A DNA stretch of 64,000 nucleotides from Papaver somniferum (Eukaryota > Streptophyta > Magnoliopsida > Ranunculales > Papaveraceae): NCBI RefSeq assembly GCF_003573695.1, contig NC_039368.1:78444374-78508373 (forward strand). The letters run 5' to 3'. This document shows positions 44,607 through 56,600 of the stretch, piece by piece. Each line of letters begins with the position of its first letter. Positions within the stretch are counted from its first letter, which is position 1. Made by a program: the position numbers and the translations under genes. Under the pieces are notes generated by a model that was not told the origin of the DNA, searched no databases, and worked only from the letters and a program-made list of their open reading frames with translations.

Positions 44607-47600
44607 TTATGGATAATACTTCTTCAAATATAACCTATTCCAAGGACGATCTAACTTGCGTCCTACATTTGTTCCTTCAAGATCCCTTAATTCATAAGCT
44701 CCATTACCAACTATTCTTTTGATTATATATGGTCCGTCCCACTTCTTCTCTAGCTTCCCATCTCCTCCTTTCTGATAGACTAGTATTTCTCGCAACACCA
44801 ATTCTCCTGGTTGAAAATCTCTTGTCTTAACTCGTTTGTTGTATTCTCGAATTAATCTTCTTTGATAATTTTCCATATCTCGCAGAGCGACCTCCCTAGT
44901 TTCTTCCAGATCATCCAGTTTTGTTAAAAGTAAATTCCCACTTAGATTCTTCTCCCACACTTCTTTCTTCGTTGTAGGGATAATGACTTCTGTTGGTAAC
45001 ACTGCTTCTACCCCATATGTTAAACAGAAAGGTGACATTCCTGTTGCTTCTCTCCTTGTTGTTCTGTATGCACATGCTACATTAGGTACTTGCTCGCACC
45101 ACCCTTTATTGTACCCTTCCAACTTCTTCTTCAATGTGTCTGCGATTGTTTTATTAGTGGCTTCTACTTGTCCATTACTTTGTGGATATAGATGGGTAGA
45201 CTTTCCACTTTGAATTTTGAACGCATTGACTAACATCTCTATATTTTCACCCTCAAATTTTTTTCCATTATCAGATACTAACTGTGCTGGGATGCCAAAT
45301 CTGCGTATGATATTCTCAAAAATAAACATGAATATGTCTTTATGACGAATATGTTGAACTTCTTTTACTTCTGCCCACTTTGTGAAATAGTCTGTTGCGA
45401 CTATTAAATATCTTCTTTGTCCTGTACCTGGGATAAATGGACCAACAATATCAATACCCCATTTTCCAAATGGCTATGAAATGGCTGACGTATTTAGCAT
45501 TTCTCCGGGCGCGTGTATTTTCTTCCCATGACGTTGACATTCTTCGCATCTCCTTGATACTTGTTTTGCATCTTCATGCATGTACGAACAATAATATCCT
45601 TGTATATTCGCTTTGTATGCGAGTGATCTTCCTCCACTATGATTACCAGCATCCCCATAAAGTAATGCTTTTAAAATTTTCATTCCTTCTTTTCGCGTAA
45701 GACATCTAAGCGAAGGTCCAAGAAATGATCTTCTATACAGAATACCATATCTTAATTCATAATTCGTCGCACGAGTTTTTAACTTATGTGCTCTTAACCT
45801 TTTTCTTGGTACCTCCCCCTTTTACATATATATAAATGAAGCTCAGTTCTCCAATCTTTGGCTTCGTTCTTTTGTTCTTCTTCCTTGTCTTCTATTATCA
45901 TCACATCTGCTTCTGTTTCTTCTTATTTCTTTATAGATGGTAAGAAGAGTGTTTGTATCTTTATGTCTCGCGCAACTGGATCTACTAGCATGGAAGGTAT
46001 GAAAGCCAATGCATCTGCGAATCTATTGTCCTTTCTGCTTATGTGTCTCCAACTTATTTTTGGAATTCGCTCTGCTAACTTCATGACCAACTTTTTGTAT
46101 TTCTGCAAAGATGGTTCACTAGTTACTCGCGCATCTTTTATCTCCATTTCGATAGCTAACTTTAATGCATGTACAACTGCCTCATACTCAGTTTCATTAT
46201 TTGTGGAAGCGAACTCCAACCTAAATGAGTGAGCCATTTGCGCTCCTGTTGGTGAAATAAAGACAATATTAATTCCATTTCCTTCTCCATTAGACGATCC
46301 ATCTACCAGTATCTACCATCTATTTGAATTATGATATGTCAATAAATCTTTAAGATTCTCATGTTCTTCATCTACATCCATCATATCTTCTACATATTCA
46401 TCTTCTTCCAATGGAAATTCTGCTAGGAACTCTGCAATAACCTTTGACTTTGGCGAAGATAAAACCTCATAAATAATCTCAGAATTCCCCACTTGAGCAT
46501 TTCATCTTTCAATTCTACCTGATCTTTTTGAATTCTTCATTGCAGGCTCAATTTGCACCTTTGTGAACACCTTAATCTTATGATCCTGGAAGTATATGCG
46601 AAGTTTGAAGGATGCATAAAGCAGCGCGAGAATTAGTTTTTCAATATTGGAATATTTTTTCTCTGCGGAGTTGAACGTTTTTTACTTATGTAATATATAG
46701 GCTTTTCTACTCCTTGATCCGAACATAACAAAACAGCACTTAACGCATGCGGTGTTGATGCCAAATATAGTAACAAATCCTCTCCTGGCTTTGCCTTCTG
46801 CATAATGGATAGATTCATCAAGTAATTTTTTATATGTTGCAGAGCTTTTTCGCATTCCTCTGTCCATTCAAATTTTGTTCCTTTCTTTAATATATTGAAA
46901 AAGTGTTTGCACTTATCAGAAGAACGGGAAATAAATCTCCCCAGCGAAGCTATCAAACCATTTAATTTCTGAACATCTTTTACCGTCGCAGGGGGTGGTA
47001 TGTCTCGCACTGCTTTTACTTTTTCAGGATCAAATTCAATTCCTTCCTTTGATGCTATGTATCCAAAAAAAATTCCCGACGACACTCCGAAAACACATTT
47101 TTCTGGGTTTACTTTTATATCGAACTTTCGCATTTGTTCGAATATTTCCTGCAAGTTATCTACATGATCCTCTGCTTCTTTACTCTTTACTAGCATATCT
47201 TCAACATAGACTTCCAATGTTGTATGTATCCACTTCGCAAACACTTTCTCTACCATTCTCTGATATGTCGCACCCGTATTTTTCAATCCAAATGGAATTT
47301 TCGTATAACAATATAGTCCTCTTCGTGTGAAAAAGGCAGTATGTTCTTGGTCTTCTTCAGCCAAAGTAATTTGATTATAACTTTTATATCCATCCAACAA
47401 CGAGAGTCTGTCATTTCCTCATGCTGATTCCACCATCTGCGGAATGTCCGGCAAAGGAAAACTATCTTTCGGGCACGCTTTGTTTAAGTCACTGAAGTCT
47501 ATACAAATCCTGATCCCTTTATTCTTCTTTGGCACCACGACCATGTTTTCTATCCATTCTAGATATTTTTCCGGTCTTATAATCCCTGCCTCCAACATTT

Positions 47601-48817
47601 TTTGTAACTCTGCTTCTATTTGAGGATGATATGTTGTTGCGATCTTCCTTATTCTTTTTTTAAATGGCGTTGCATTCCTTTTAATATCCAATTTGTGGCA
47701 TGCGACAGTCGGATCTATTCCTGGCATCTCTTCCATACTCCATGCGAATATGTCATTATATATACTCTCGCAAAATGTTTATTTTTCTTTCTTCTTCTTC
47801 CTTATCCATTGTGGTTCCTATTTTTAATATTTTTGGTTCTTCTTCCGTTCCAAAATTTATTTCTTTTGTTGGTTCTGCAGCAGTGAAATTCACTCTTGGT
47901 TCTCCCATTGGTGTTGATTCTTTAATCTCTTGAATTGGCTCACCTTCCTTCTCTGGTATCTCGCTTGGTATTCCTTTTCCTTCCTTCGCTCTAATCATGT
48001 ATATCCGAAATTCCTCTTCCTTCTTCAATTCCTTTGCTTTTCTCCAACGATCCTTTCGCTTCTTTGCACGTCCTTCATAATTTCGTACATCTACTTGATG
48101 ACAGGTCTTCACACTCGTAACATCTCCTTTAATTTATCCGATTCCACTTGGAATTGGGAATCTAATGCATTGATGTAGTGTTGACGCCACAGCCTTTATC
48201 GCGTGCACCCATGCTCTCCCCAGTAACATGTTATATGATGATTCTATATCAACCACACATAACATCAACTTCTTTTCTATTTCTCCCAACAGTATTCGCA
48301 TCGTTATCTTTCCTTTTGGTTTTGTCACTGTTTTATTAAATCCATGTATATTGTAAGCTGGACATGTCATATCTGCATCTTTGTACCCCATGGATTTGAA
48401 CGCACGATAAAATAAGATATCAACAACACTTCCTGTATCCACCAACGTTCTATTAATCGCCCATTCTTCTGATTCCACCGTCTTTTCATCATTCTTGTTT
48501 CGCTCAGCCGTTACTGTAATTACTAACGGATATGTTCGTTTTAAATTTTCTTCTGGAATTTCATCTGCTGCAAACGTTATCTCCGTTTTCTCCCATTCTA
48601 TTAGAGGAGATTTATTTTCTACTGCTGTCACCTTCTTTCCGTTGTGATCTCGTTTGTGTATTCTTCCTGTTATTCTTTCTTGAAATTCCACATTGGAGAT
48701 TGACGTTTTAGTTATGGAATTACACTGTTTACTCCTTCCTCTTCCTCGTATCGTCCTAATTCTCGCTTTCTCTATAAATTCTTCACTTTTCATCTCTATC
48801 TTCTCCAGTATTTCCAT
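44607..48817 (-). pseudogene. pol of element D (protease, RT, RNase H, integrase), disrupted
   Basis: Minus-strand blocks: N-terminal basic stretch and PR (48817-48134; RTLVDTGSVVDILFYRAF, YNMLLGRAWVHAIKAV), RT (48112-46633; FSDLNKACPKDSFPLPDI, TKIPFGLKNTGATYQRMV), RNase H (46237-45923; WRHISRKDNRFADALAFIPS), INT (45683-44607; GDAGNHSGG, CEECQRHG, RFGIPAQLVSDNGKKFEGE, YPQSNGQVEATNKT, EYNKRVKTRDFQPGELVLRE). The RT active site reads YVED (VEVYVEDMLVKS) instead of YVDD. Several frameshifts. No capsid or zinc knuckle before PR; only 70 bp separate the LTR from the ORF start. Confidence 0.9.
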
Positions 48818-48887
48818 ATCTAATTTTCCAAGATTCTATAAACTAACCAACTGGATTTATCACCACAAGCTGCTTCTAGCGCCAAAA

Positions 48888-49356
48888 TATAGTTGCAGAA
48901 AATCCTACAACCACATCCATACAAGAATCTAACAATACACTAAGAAATCATGGTGAAAATTATTCATTTACTCCTTAGAATATTAAGTTGGATACAAGTT
49001 AATCAATGACTTTACTTGCTCTCCAAATAAACTTTCTGTCTCCTAATTTCTTGTCTAACACACTCTCCGAGATCTCTCTCATTACATGATAGATCTTCCC
49101 TTTATATAGGATTTTACATAGTGGATGACAACTAATAGATCCCCTATTTTCGGAATCACTGAGCGTTACAATCGCTCATATACATTCACTCAACTTCGCA
49201 CACCTTACATTTCACACAAATCATCACACTTTACTCGTGATTGTGCTGACATCACCAAATACGTCATCTCAATTTTTCTATGTGCGATGATCTTCGTTTG
49301 TGTTAGATGATCTTTGTTTTGCATACATAATAAATGTGCGATATTTCACTCCTACA
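48888..49356 (-). repeat. 5' LTR of element D
   Basis: 469 bp, matching 39934-40402. TATA-like tttatata (minus-strand promoter) near 49101-49108. Confidence 0.9.
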
Positions 49357-49814
49357 CCTCGATTAATGCAACACCACTGCCAACCACTATTAGTAAGATA
49401 ATCGGTTCATTTTCATTATTATCTTTCCAGTATAATACGAATGCATCAAAAGCGTCGTAATGATAACTTGTGCTTCTATTACCTTCGGGATTGAAAGCAC
49501 CAAAATTGAATGAGTCTCTTGTGTAGCCAATTATCACGCAAGGTCCTTTAAATTACAATAGTTGTGGAGTGAAGCTGCACTAAATCCACCAATGCTGGCT
49601 ATGTAGCAGCATTTGAACTCCTTGCCTGACAATTATAGCTAACAAATTATCATATTTTAATGAATTCTAGGTATGTGCTATCTTAAGTAATTACTGTGGC
49701 AAACTACCTTTTCTCTCTTACCAAGTTATTCTGTTTCATGTAAAAAAATTCTAAAATTCTAAACAAACCCTACAAACTAAATATATTTTATTTTATTTTT
49801 TGTTTGGTATGTGT

Positions 49815-50170
49815 GAAGCACCGACACGTTAATATTGGTGTCATGTCCGCATCATACACGCGCCGGACACCGACACGATGCATATGTAGAAATCTGTATT
49901 CCATTTTACTAGTTGGGTAATCTAACGTGTTACGAAAATTAGTATAATAGTTAATTTTTCTACAGGTGGGCTAACCTAATGGCATAAAATTGATTTTTTT
50001 CATGTATTTGCGTGATTAATGTATTTCATGTACTATAACACTATGATCTTAGTATATAAAAATTATTTAATTAATACATATATATATATATAAACGTGTC
50101 CGTATCATGATGATTTTGAATTTTGCCGGTCCCTGTGTCCGCGTCGTGTCGTATCCGTGTCAGTTCTTCC
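49815..50170. mobile_element. MITE-like element of the GTGTCCG family, copy 2
   Basis: Left end gcaccgacacg, right end ccgcgtcgtgtcgtatccgtgtca, AT-rich middle with an (AT)n run at about 50079-50095. Related to 15566-15991 and 59555-60137. Boundaries approximate. Confidence 0.5.
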
Positions 50171-50529
50171 CAGTTTGGTGCTAAAAGAAGAAAAAAATTG
50201 ATCGGAAAAGAAGAATATTATTAGATGAAAGGATTTACAAAGGGCTACTAGATGTAGCCTAAAGAAAGAGAGAAAAGGAAAATAAAAATAAGAAGAGAAT
50301 ACGGAAGATAACACAAAAATTGAATCCCAGTTGTTGTGTATGGTACTAGCGAAGTTATTCAGACCGGTAAGGATTGCTGGAAAAAAAGACAATTGAGGTC
50401 CTTGAAGATCCATGGGCAAAAAAAGTTTGGAAAAAATGTGTCATTCTTACCATCTAACTGGTGCCTTGTACTACGTAAAAGCATAATAATACAATCAACT
50501 CAATGTTGAACAAATTTGATTACATTAAT

Positions 50530-50720
50530 TCAAAATGTTTCAGTTTAGCGGTGGCCAGTTTCAGTGTATACATCTTCCAGAAAAAACTGATTTTACTCAT
50601 TTCCCTGCTGCAGATGCCCAACTTAGGATTAGAGACTTCGAATCAATTATCAAATCTTGATCAGCCTTAAAAATGCAGTCTTTCTCGAAAGTGCGACAGT
50701 TCCTTTCCCTCCAAACAATC
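50530..50720 (-). mobile_element. LINE remnant (C-terminal part)
   Basis: The minus strand translates to GNCRTFEKDCIFKADQDLI..., like the ERNNRTFE... segment near the C-terminus of plant L1 ORF2. Short and weak evidence. Confidence 0.35.
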
Positions 50721-51387
50721 CAATTGATTGCGGGTGGTACTAAGCAAACTAAGCTAAATTTTCATTGCTCATATAGAAATAGCATCATTGTTTGCTTCCT
50801 TCGATATTGCATAAGCAATAAAACTTGGAGAAAATTTCTAAACAAACCCTATAAACTACTACACTAAATAAAACACCACAAAAAAAAAAAAAAAAAAAAA
50901 AGAACCGAGACAGAAAGAACTGGACCCTCCAACTGTTCTTGTGGGGGCCGGTGCCCACCGGAACCCACACCCAAAATGTGAGAGTTTATTTTTAGGACCT
51001 GTGTAGATCCACTGAAAAAAAAAATCTAGTTAATTTTAAGGAAACATTTTGCTCAAGTGAATTTTTACCCAATGAAATGCATCTATATATTCCAACTACT
51101 AGTTCAAACAGAAAATTCTAAACTTAATTTAACAGATAAACAAGGAAACATTTCAAAGTCTGTGCACAAGGTCGTCTCCCTCTCTCTTTGACATTGAAGA
51201 CATCATGATATCATGATTTCTGTTCCTTCAGTTACTGTTTCATAGAATACGAACAAGACTAGTACTGATGCACCTGCACGGGCTCAACATATCTAGCGAA
51301 ACTCACATGGAGTAGTAATTTATTGATAAAAAAAAAAAAAAAAGATTCATCTTCGTTTGAGCACATATATGTATGGTAACACTCACC

Positions 51388-51459
51388 TGAATAGGAAGAC
51401 AAAGCAACTGTAACAAAGAGAAACAACCAAATTAGAGATGATGACCTATTACAAGCCAT
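51388..51459 (-). CDS. Candidate first exon with signal peptide (small secreted protein?)
   Basis: The minus strand reads MACNRSSSLIWLFLFVTVAL, then SSYS, followed by a good splice donor (CAG|GTGAGTG). The hydrophobic stretch is a typical secretory signal. A TATA box (TATAAATAG, minus) lies at about 51625-51633, and between TATA and ATG is a long GAA repeat. A possible second exon after GTGCAG near 51270 is not convincing, so the mature product is unknown. Confidence 0.35.
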
Positions 51460-51489
51460 CGTATTCTGGTACCCAGTTATTTAGGATTT

Positions 51490-51585
51490 TCTTCTTCTTC
51501 TTCTTCTTCTTCTTCTTCTTCTTCTTCTTCTTCTTCTTCTTCTTCTTCTTCTTCTTCTTCTTCTTCTTCTTCTTCTTCTTCTTCT
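51490..51585. repeat. (CTT)n / (GAA)n microsatellite, about 32 units
   Basis: Uninterrupted ctt repeat. On the minus strand it would be a GAA-rich leader of the candidate signal-peptide gene. Confidence 0.95.
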
Positions 51586-51763
51586 GTGGTGTACTGATGA
51601 GATCAAAGGAAAAGGTACTGATCTATTTATAGGACTAGAACTCTTATTTAATTTCCATGATTTTGTGTTGGTGTTATTACAATTAGTAGGAAGAAGGAAC
51701 GTGGCGGGGAAAAGGCGAGCATCTCAATCAGCCTGGGATCACTTGCCAGTATAATTATGGGTG

Positions 51764-51953
51764 GTGCATTAGGGATTGCATGCGTATAATTGTATTACAT
51801 GGGATCGCATAACTCCTCATGATGGATTTAGCGTTGTTTATTTTTTTCTATAAGAAGAAAATATGAACAGTGAACTCAACACGTACCTCCAAGAAAGTGG
51901 TCCTTGAGCAATCTACTTTGTTTATGCTCAAAATGACCATTGTTGCATGTGAC
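51764..51953 (+). repeat. Left copy of a long direct repeat flanking the LINE/copia nest (empty site of MITE copy 3)
   Basis: gggattgcatgcgtataatt ... gaacagtgaactcaacacgt ... gtggtccttgagcaatc ... gaccattgttgcat recurs at 59425-60187. There it is interrupted by a 583-bp MITE, whereas here the sequence is continuous. Confidence 0.75.
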
Positions 51954-52717
51954 CATAACGGCTCCATGATTTTTATGTACTTAGGTTTGTAGGCTTGTAG
52001 CAGATAAGACCTGTTTGATGTTTTGTCGTGCTTACGCGTGGGGTTGTATCTAAAAGTTCTTAGTACTGTGTGGAGATACTCTACTTATTTTTCGATCATG
52101 ATTTTAATTAAATTCAATTGTAAGGTACTAAGGTTCTTCTCTTGCTACCGAAATAAATGCTAAAGCATTTCTATTTTGAATTATACGATTTTGTGAAGGA
52201 AATTTTTTTGATCCCAATTTCCCACATCTAAGAGCCTAGGAGATATGAAGCTTATTGTGAATAGGAATGATAAAGATGGAGGTGTCCCTGCGATCAAACT
52301 CAAATAGATAGTGCAAAACTTCTTTTAGATAATGCTAGTCTCCAGAAAATTTTACCTTTATAGGTAATACATTAACATGGACTAATAGAAACGGGGTCAA
52401 GAGCTCGTACTTGAGAGACTGGACATGACTCTTGCTACCAAAAACTGGATGAACAATTTTTTTATGGTGTCATTGTTTATATATCACATGATCCCACTAG
52501 CTAGCGACCATTGTCCCCTATTTTTATGTATCTCTTTTCATTTCTGCTGAAAAGTCATTTAGATTCGATAGAACCCGGTTTAAAAATGCTTCCCGTAAAG
52601 CACTCATTGAAACTAATCGGAAAAGTCAGGATAGTGGCTCTTCAGCTTATAGACATGCTAAAATTTTGTTTGTTAGATCCTAAGGAATTGGAAATATATT
52701 CATTTTGGTCATAGACC

Positions 52718-53630
52718 TGTTGGAGAAAATGAGTTATATTTGATAGTGGGACCCAACTGTTATTAGTTTATATTAATAAAATCACTAGTGGGACCCTAAA
52801 CTATCAGATTTGTTCATTTTGTCTTGTTTTCCATAATGGAGAATGCAGTTTGTTCATCCACGTGGCTCAACAAATTTTTATTTTTGTTCATTGCCATAGG
52901 AACTGCTCTTAGTCCTACATTGTGGAAAACTAAAGAGGTGCTCCACTATGTAACCATGTGTTCATGGATATATTGCAAAACAATGTGGGTGGAGCGAGTG
53001 GGCCGAAAAATACATGTTTCGACCCATGCACATAAAATCGATACCAAGCACCAAGTCCGTGTCTACTCGAAATTATTTTTTCAAGTTTTTCTTTTGGAAA
53101 TTAATTTGATAAATAATTTATTTAAGAGTTTTATTTATGGAAACAATTCCTTTTTCGTGTTTAATTGTTTTAATAAAAATTCCTTTTTCGTGTTTAATTG
53201 TTTTACAAGAAACAAAACTCGTTTTATAAGAAAACCTAAACCTAGCTTGATATGCAAGTTAAATTTCCTATAAATACAACTCGAAAATCTCTTTTCTAAA
53301 CACACAAGAAGCGGCTACCTTCAGTCTTATTTTCTTCATCTCCTGTTTTGCGCGGTGTTTTACTTCCATCCCCGTTGTTGAGTTCAAGAGTGGGTAACTT
53401 GCGTTGTGCTAACTCAAGTTATATCGGCAGTCTTATCCTGGACACATCTTCGCTGTGAGGGGTTTAGCATTACTCATCGAGTATATCCGTGAACTAATGT
53501 GTTAAGGACAACTTGTTGAACCTGTGATTCTTCCCTCGTCAAGTTGTTTTGGTAGAGTTATTTCGGATTAGTTCTTTACATATTATTTTGATACATCTAA
53601 CGTGTTGTTTATTGTTCCAAGATTCCAACA
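52718..53630 (+). repeat. 5' LTR of element B
   Basis: 913 bp from tgttggagaaaat to attccaaca. TATA box ctataaata at 53268-53275. The putative primer segment taatgtgttaag is at 53495-53506. The first ~185 bases differ from the 3' LTR (see findings). Confidence 0.9.
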
Positions 53631-53632
53631 AT

Positions 53633-53644
53633 CTTAACACATTA
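53633..53644 (+). promoter_or_regulatory. Candidate self-priming PBS of element B
   Basis: cttaacacatta begins at the third base after the 5' LTR and is the exact reverse complement (12/12) of LTR bases 53495-53506. Same layout as element A, with different sequence. Confidence 0.6.
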
Positions 53645-53659
53645 TTAATCTGTGCAACA

Positions 53660-56600
53660 ATGGAAACAACGACAACAATGATCGATGTTGAAAGACCACA
53701 GAAGTTTAACGGAAAGGAATTCAAGAGATGGCAATCCAAGATGCTGTTTTTCTGAGCAATCGTGATTTGGTCGCAGTACTGCAGGGTCCTCTTGATGTTT
53801 TGATGGCTGCTGAAGATAATACTGATGAATATAGAGAGTTTTACACGAGGGGTAACTATATGGCGAAAAATCATATCATGAATGGTTTGGAAGATGCTAT
53901 ATATGATTTTTACAATGCTAAAGACAACTTGACTGCTTATGATTTATGGACTGCGGTAGAAGAAAAGTACCAAGCTGAGACTGCAGAAAGCAAGAAATTT
54001 GTGGTAGCAAAGTTTGTGGAGTTCAAGATGACGAATGATAAGCCTGTTGTTTATCAATTCCTCGAACTTCAACAAATCATTAACGAGATTTTTGTTGAAG
54101 GTATGGTCATTGATGAGACGTTTCAAGTATCTGCGGTAATTGAGAAGTTACCATCTTCTTGGTCGGAGTACAAGAAAAAGATAAGACATGAAACTGGCGA
54201 CATCAACATGGTTGAGTTAGGAAAGAAAATTCATGTAGAAGAGATAATGTTCACCGAAGACAAGAACGTTTCTTTTTCAAGGGATATCGGTAAAAAAGCT
54301 CATATGACTGAACACAGAACTTTCAAAGATGGAAAAGGTGAGAGTAACAATCGTAACTCTAAGCGTGGTCCTCCCAAAAAAAGTATGTTTTGAAAAACAG
54401 AGTCTAGCATTACTAAAATTAAGGGTGCTTGTTATGCGTGTGGAGTTACTGGCCATATGGAAGTTCATTGTAGACATCGTAAGGACAAGAAGGATATTGC
54501 TAACTTGGTTGAAAAGAATAAGGACGAGTTTTCTGCTGTAGTGTCTGAAGTTAATTTGGTGACAAATGTGATGGACTGGTGGGTAGACTCTGGAGCTACC
54601 AAGCATGTTTGTGGGAACATATACCTGTTCACCTCCTACCAGAGGGTAGGGGAAGGCGCGAAACTCTATATGGGTAACTCATCTACATCAGAGGTTGCAG
54701 GAAAAGGAAAGGTCGTTCTGAAGCTCACATCTGGAAAGACTCTCACATTGAATGAAGTTCTTCATGTTCCAGACATCTGCAAAAATCTGGTTTCTTGTTC
54801 TTTTTTAGATGATAAGGGTTTTAAAGTTTCAATTGAGTCTGGAAAACTTATAGTAACTAAGGGCAATAATTATGTGGGTAAGGGTTATAAGACTGGGGGT
54901 CTTTATAAACTTAATGTAACCTGTTCTGAAGTGAAATTGAATGATTCATCTGCTTACATGTGTATGTCATTTAATGTTTTGCATGGTACACTTGGTCATG
55001 TAAATTACAAATCAATGCATAAACTGGCTAGCATAGGCTGCATACCCAAATTCACTTTAGATAAAAGTCATAAGTGTGAGATTTGCGTAGAATCTAAGCA
55101 TGCTAAGAAATCATTCAGTAAGAATGTCCAGAGAAACACTAAACCCTTAGAGTTAATCCATTCAGACCTAGTTGACATGTAGTCAGTTTAAACTAGAGGT
55201 GGTAAGAAATGGTTTGTCACTTTTATAGATGATTGTACGAGGTACTGTCATGTTTATTTTCTTAGAGGAAAGGACGATGCCTTAGAATCCTTTAAGATAT
55301 ATAAACGTGAAGTTGAAAACCAATTGAATGCTACCATTAAAACTTTTAGGTATGACTATGGTTGTGAGTTCTGAAATTTCTGACATAGGGTTGAATACTA
55401 TCATGGAGTCTAGGGATGCTGAGTTCTTTGAGAATGTCTTTCTTTTGAAACATGATTCTCGAAAGAGATGTTTAGATGATCCTCTAGAATTGTCGTCAAC
55501 CAGTCAGTCATTACCTTTAGAGGAAGATGAACCAAAAATAGAATCTAGAAGAGGTAAAAGGGTTAAAACTAAGAAAAACTATCATGGTTGCATTACATAC
55601 CTGGCCGACTCTGATCCTCAGACTTATAAAAAGCCATGACTTGTCCTGAAGCTCCATGGTGGAAAGAAGCTTCAATTAGTGAAATGGATTCAATTCGAGA
55701 AAACGGTACTTTTGAACTGGTAGATTTACCTCCAGGGTCTAAGGCCATAGGTTGTAAATGGATTTTCAAGAGAAAACGTAATATAAATGGAACTATTGAA
55801 AATACAAGGCTAGGTTGGTAGCGAAAGGCTATAAACAGATAGAAGGTATAGATTTCTTTGATACATATTCACCAGTGAGTAGAATTAGCTCCATTAGGAT
55901 GTTAATTGCTATAGCTTCTGTCCATAACCTAGAGATACATCAAATGGATGTAAAGACAACATTTTTGAATGGTGAATTAGATGAAGAAATTTATATGGAA
56001 CAACCCGAAGGCTTTGTAGTTAAAGGTTGTGAAAAGAAATTTTGTAAATTGAAAAAATCTTTGTATTGGATTGAAACAAGCACCTAAACAGTGGAATGAT
56101 AAATTTGATCATGTGATGATTTCTAATGGTTTTAGAATTAATGAATCTGATAAGTATGTTTATATAAAACTTGTCAAGTAGCCAGTGTGATTGTATGATT
56201 GTATGTTGATGATACGCTTATACTAGGTACAAACATGGATGTTATTAATACCACTAAGAAACTGTTGAATGAGAACTTTGACATGAAAGCCTTAGGCCCA
56301 GGTGATGTCATATTAGGGATGAAGATTAGAAAAACTTCTAATGGCTATAGTCTGAGTCAATCTCATTATGTTGAATCCATATTTAATAAATATAATCAGT
56401 TTGAATTTAAACCTGTTTGCACTCCATATGATTCTTCTTGTCATCTCATGAAGAATAAGGGTGTAGGAGTTAACCAACTTGAATACTCGAGAGTCATAAG
56501 AAGTCTGATGTATTTGATGAATTGTACGAGACCATACATTGCTTATGTTGTGAGTAGGTTAAGCAGGTATACTTGTAATCTAGGGCAGAAACATTGGGAT

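Larger units (their letters stand above)
39934..49356 (-). mobile_element. Ty3/gypsy Tat-like LTR retrotransposon (element D), 9.42 kb
   Basis: LTRs 39934-40402 and 48888-49356, flanks tctcg/cctcg (5-bp target duplication with one change). Minus orientation, same family and architecture as element C: PBS TGGCGCTAG..., PR-RT-RH-INT (48817-44607), opposite-strand ORF (40742-43382), PPT GAGAAGAGGCAAAA. Again there is no gag. The 5' LTR starts TA instead of TG on the plus strand. Confidence 0.9.
39745..49640 (-). pseudogene. TLD-domain protein pseudogene, split by element D
   Basis: Right part (minus, about 49610-49357): a frameshift after GFSAASLHNYC, then VIIGYTRDSFNFGAFNPEG, YHYDAFDAFVLYWKDNNENE and VGSGVALIE. 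Left part (39933-39745): FAGPDRNFGIGDPR, ESRLGLSYAKRED. Plant TLD proteins show the same order (GYT..., FNP.GYRSTDDYYDTFDAF, GSGAAL..., FAGPDTNSGIGDLR, SRLGLSYAKREDG). About 28 residues expected between GSGVAL and FAGPD are missing and the two parts are in different frames, so the gene was already damaged or lost sequence around the insertion. The coordinates span the 9.4-kb element D. Confidence 0.7.

Noticed and set aside
50105..50419. 104-codon minus-strand ORF with hydrophobic stretches
   Set aside because: Its 3' part runs into a MITE-like repeat and no family, splice or promoter support is visible.
51438..51632. 64-codon ORF with a long Phe run
   Set aside because: It is only the plus-strand reading of the (CTT)n microsatellite.
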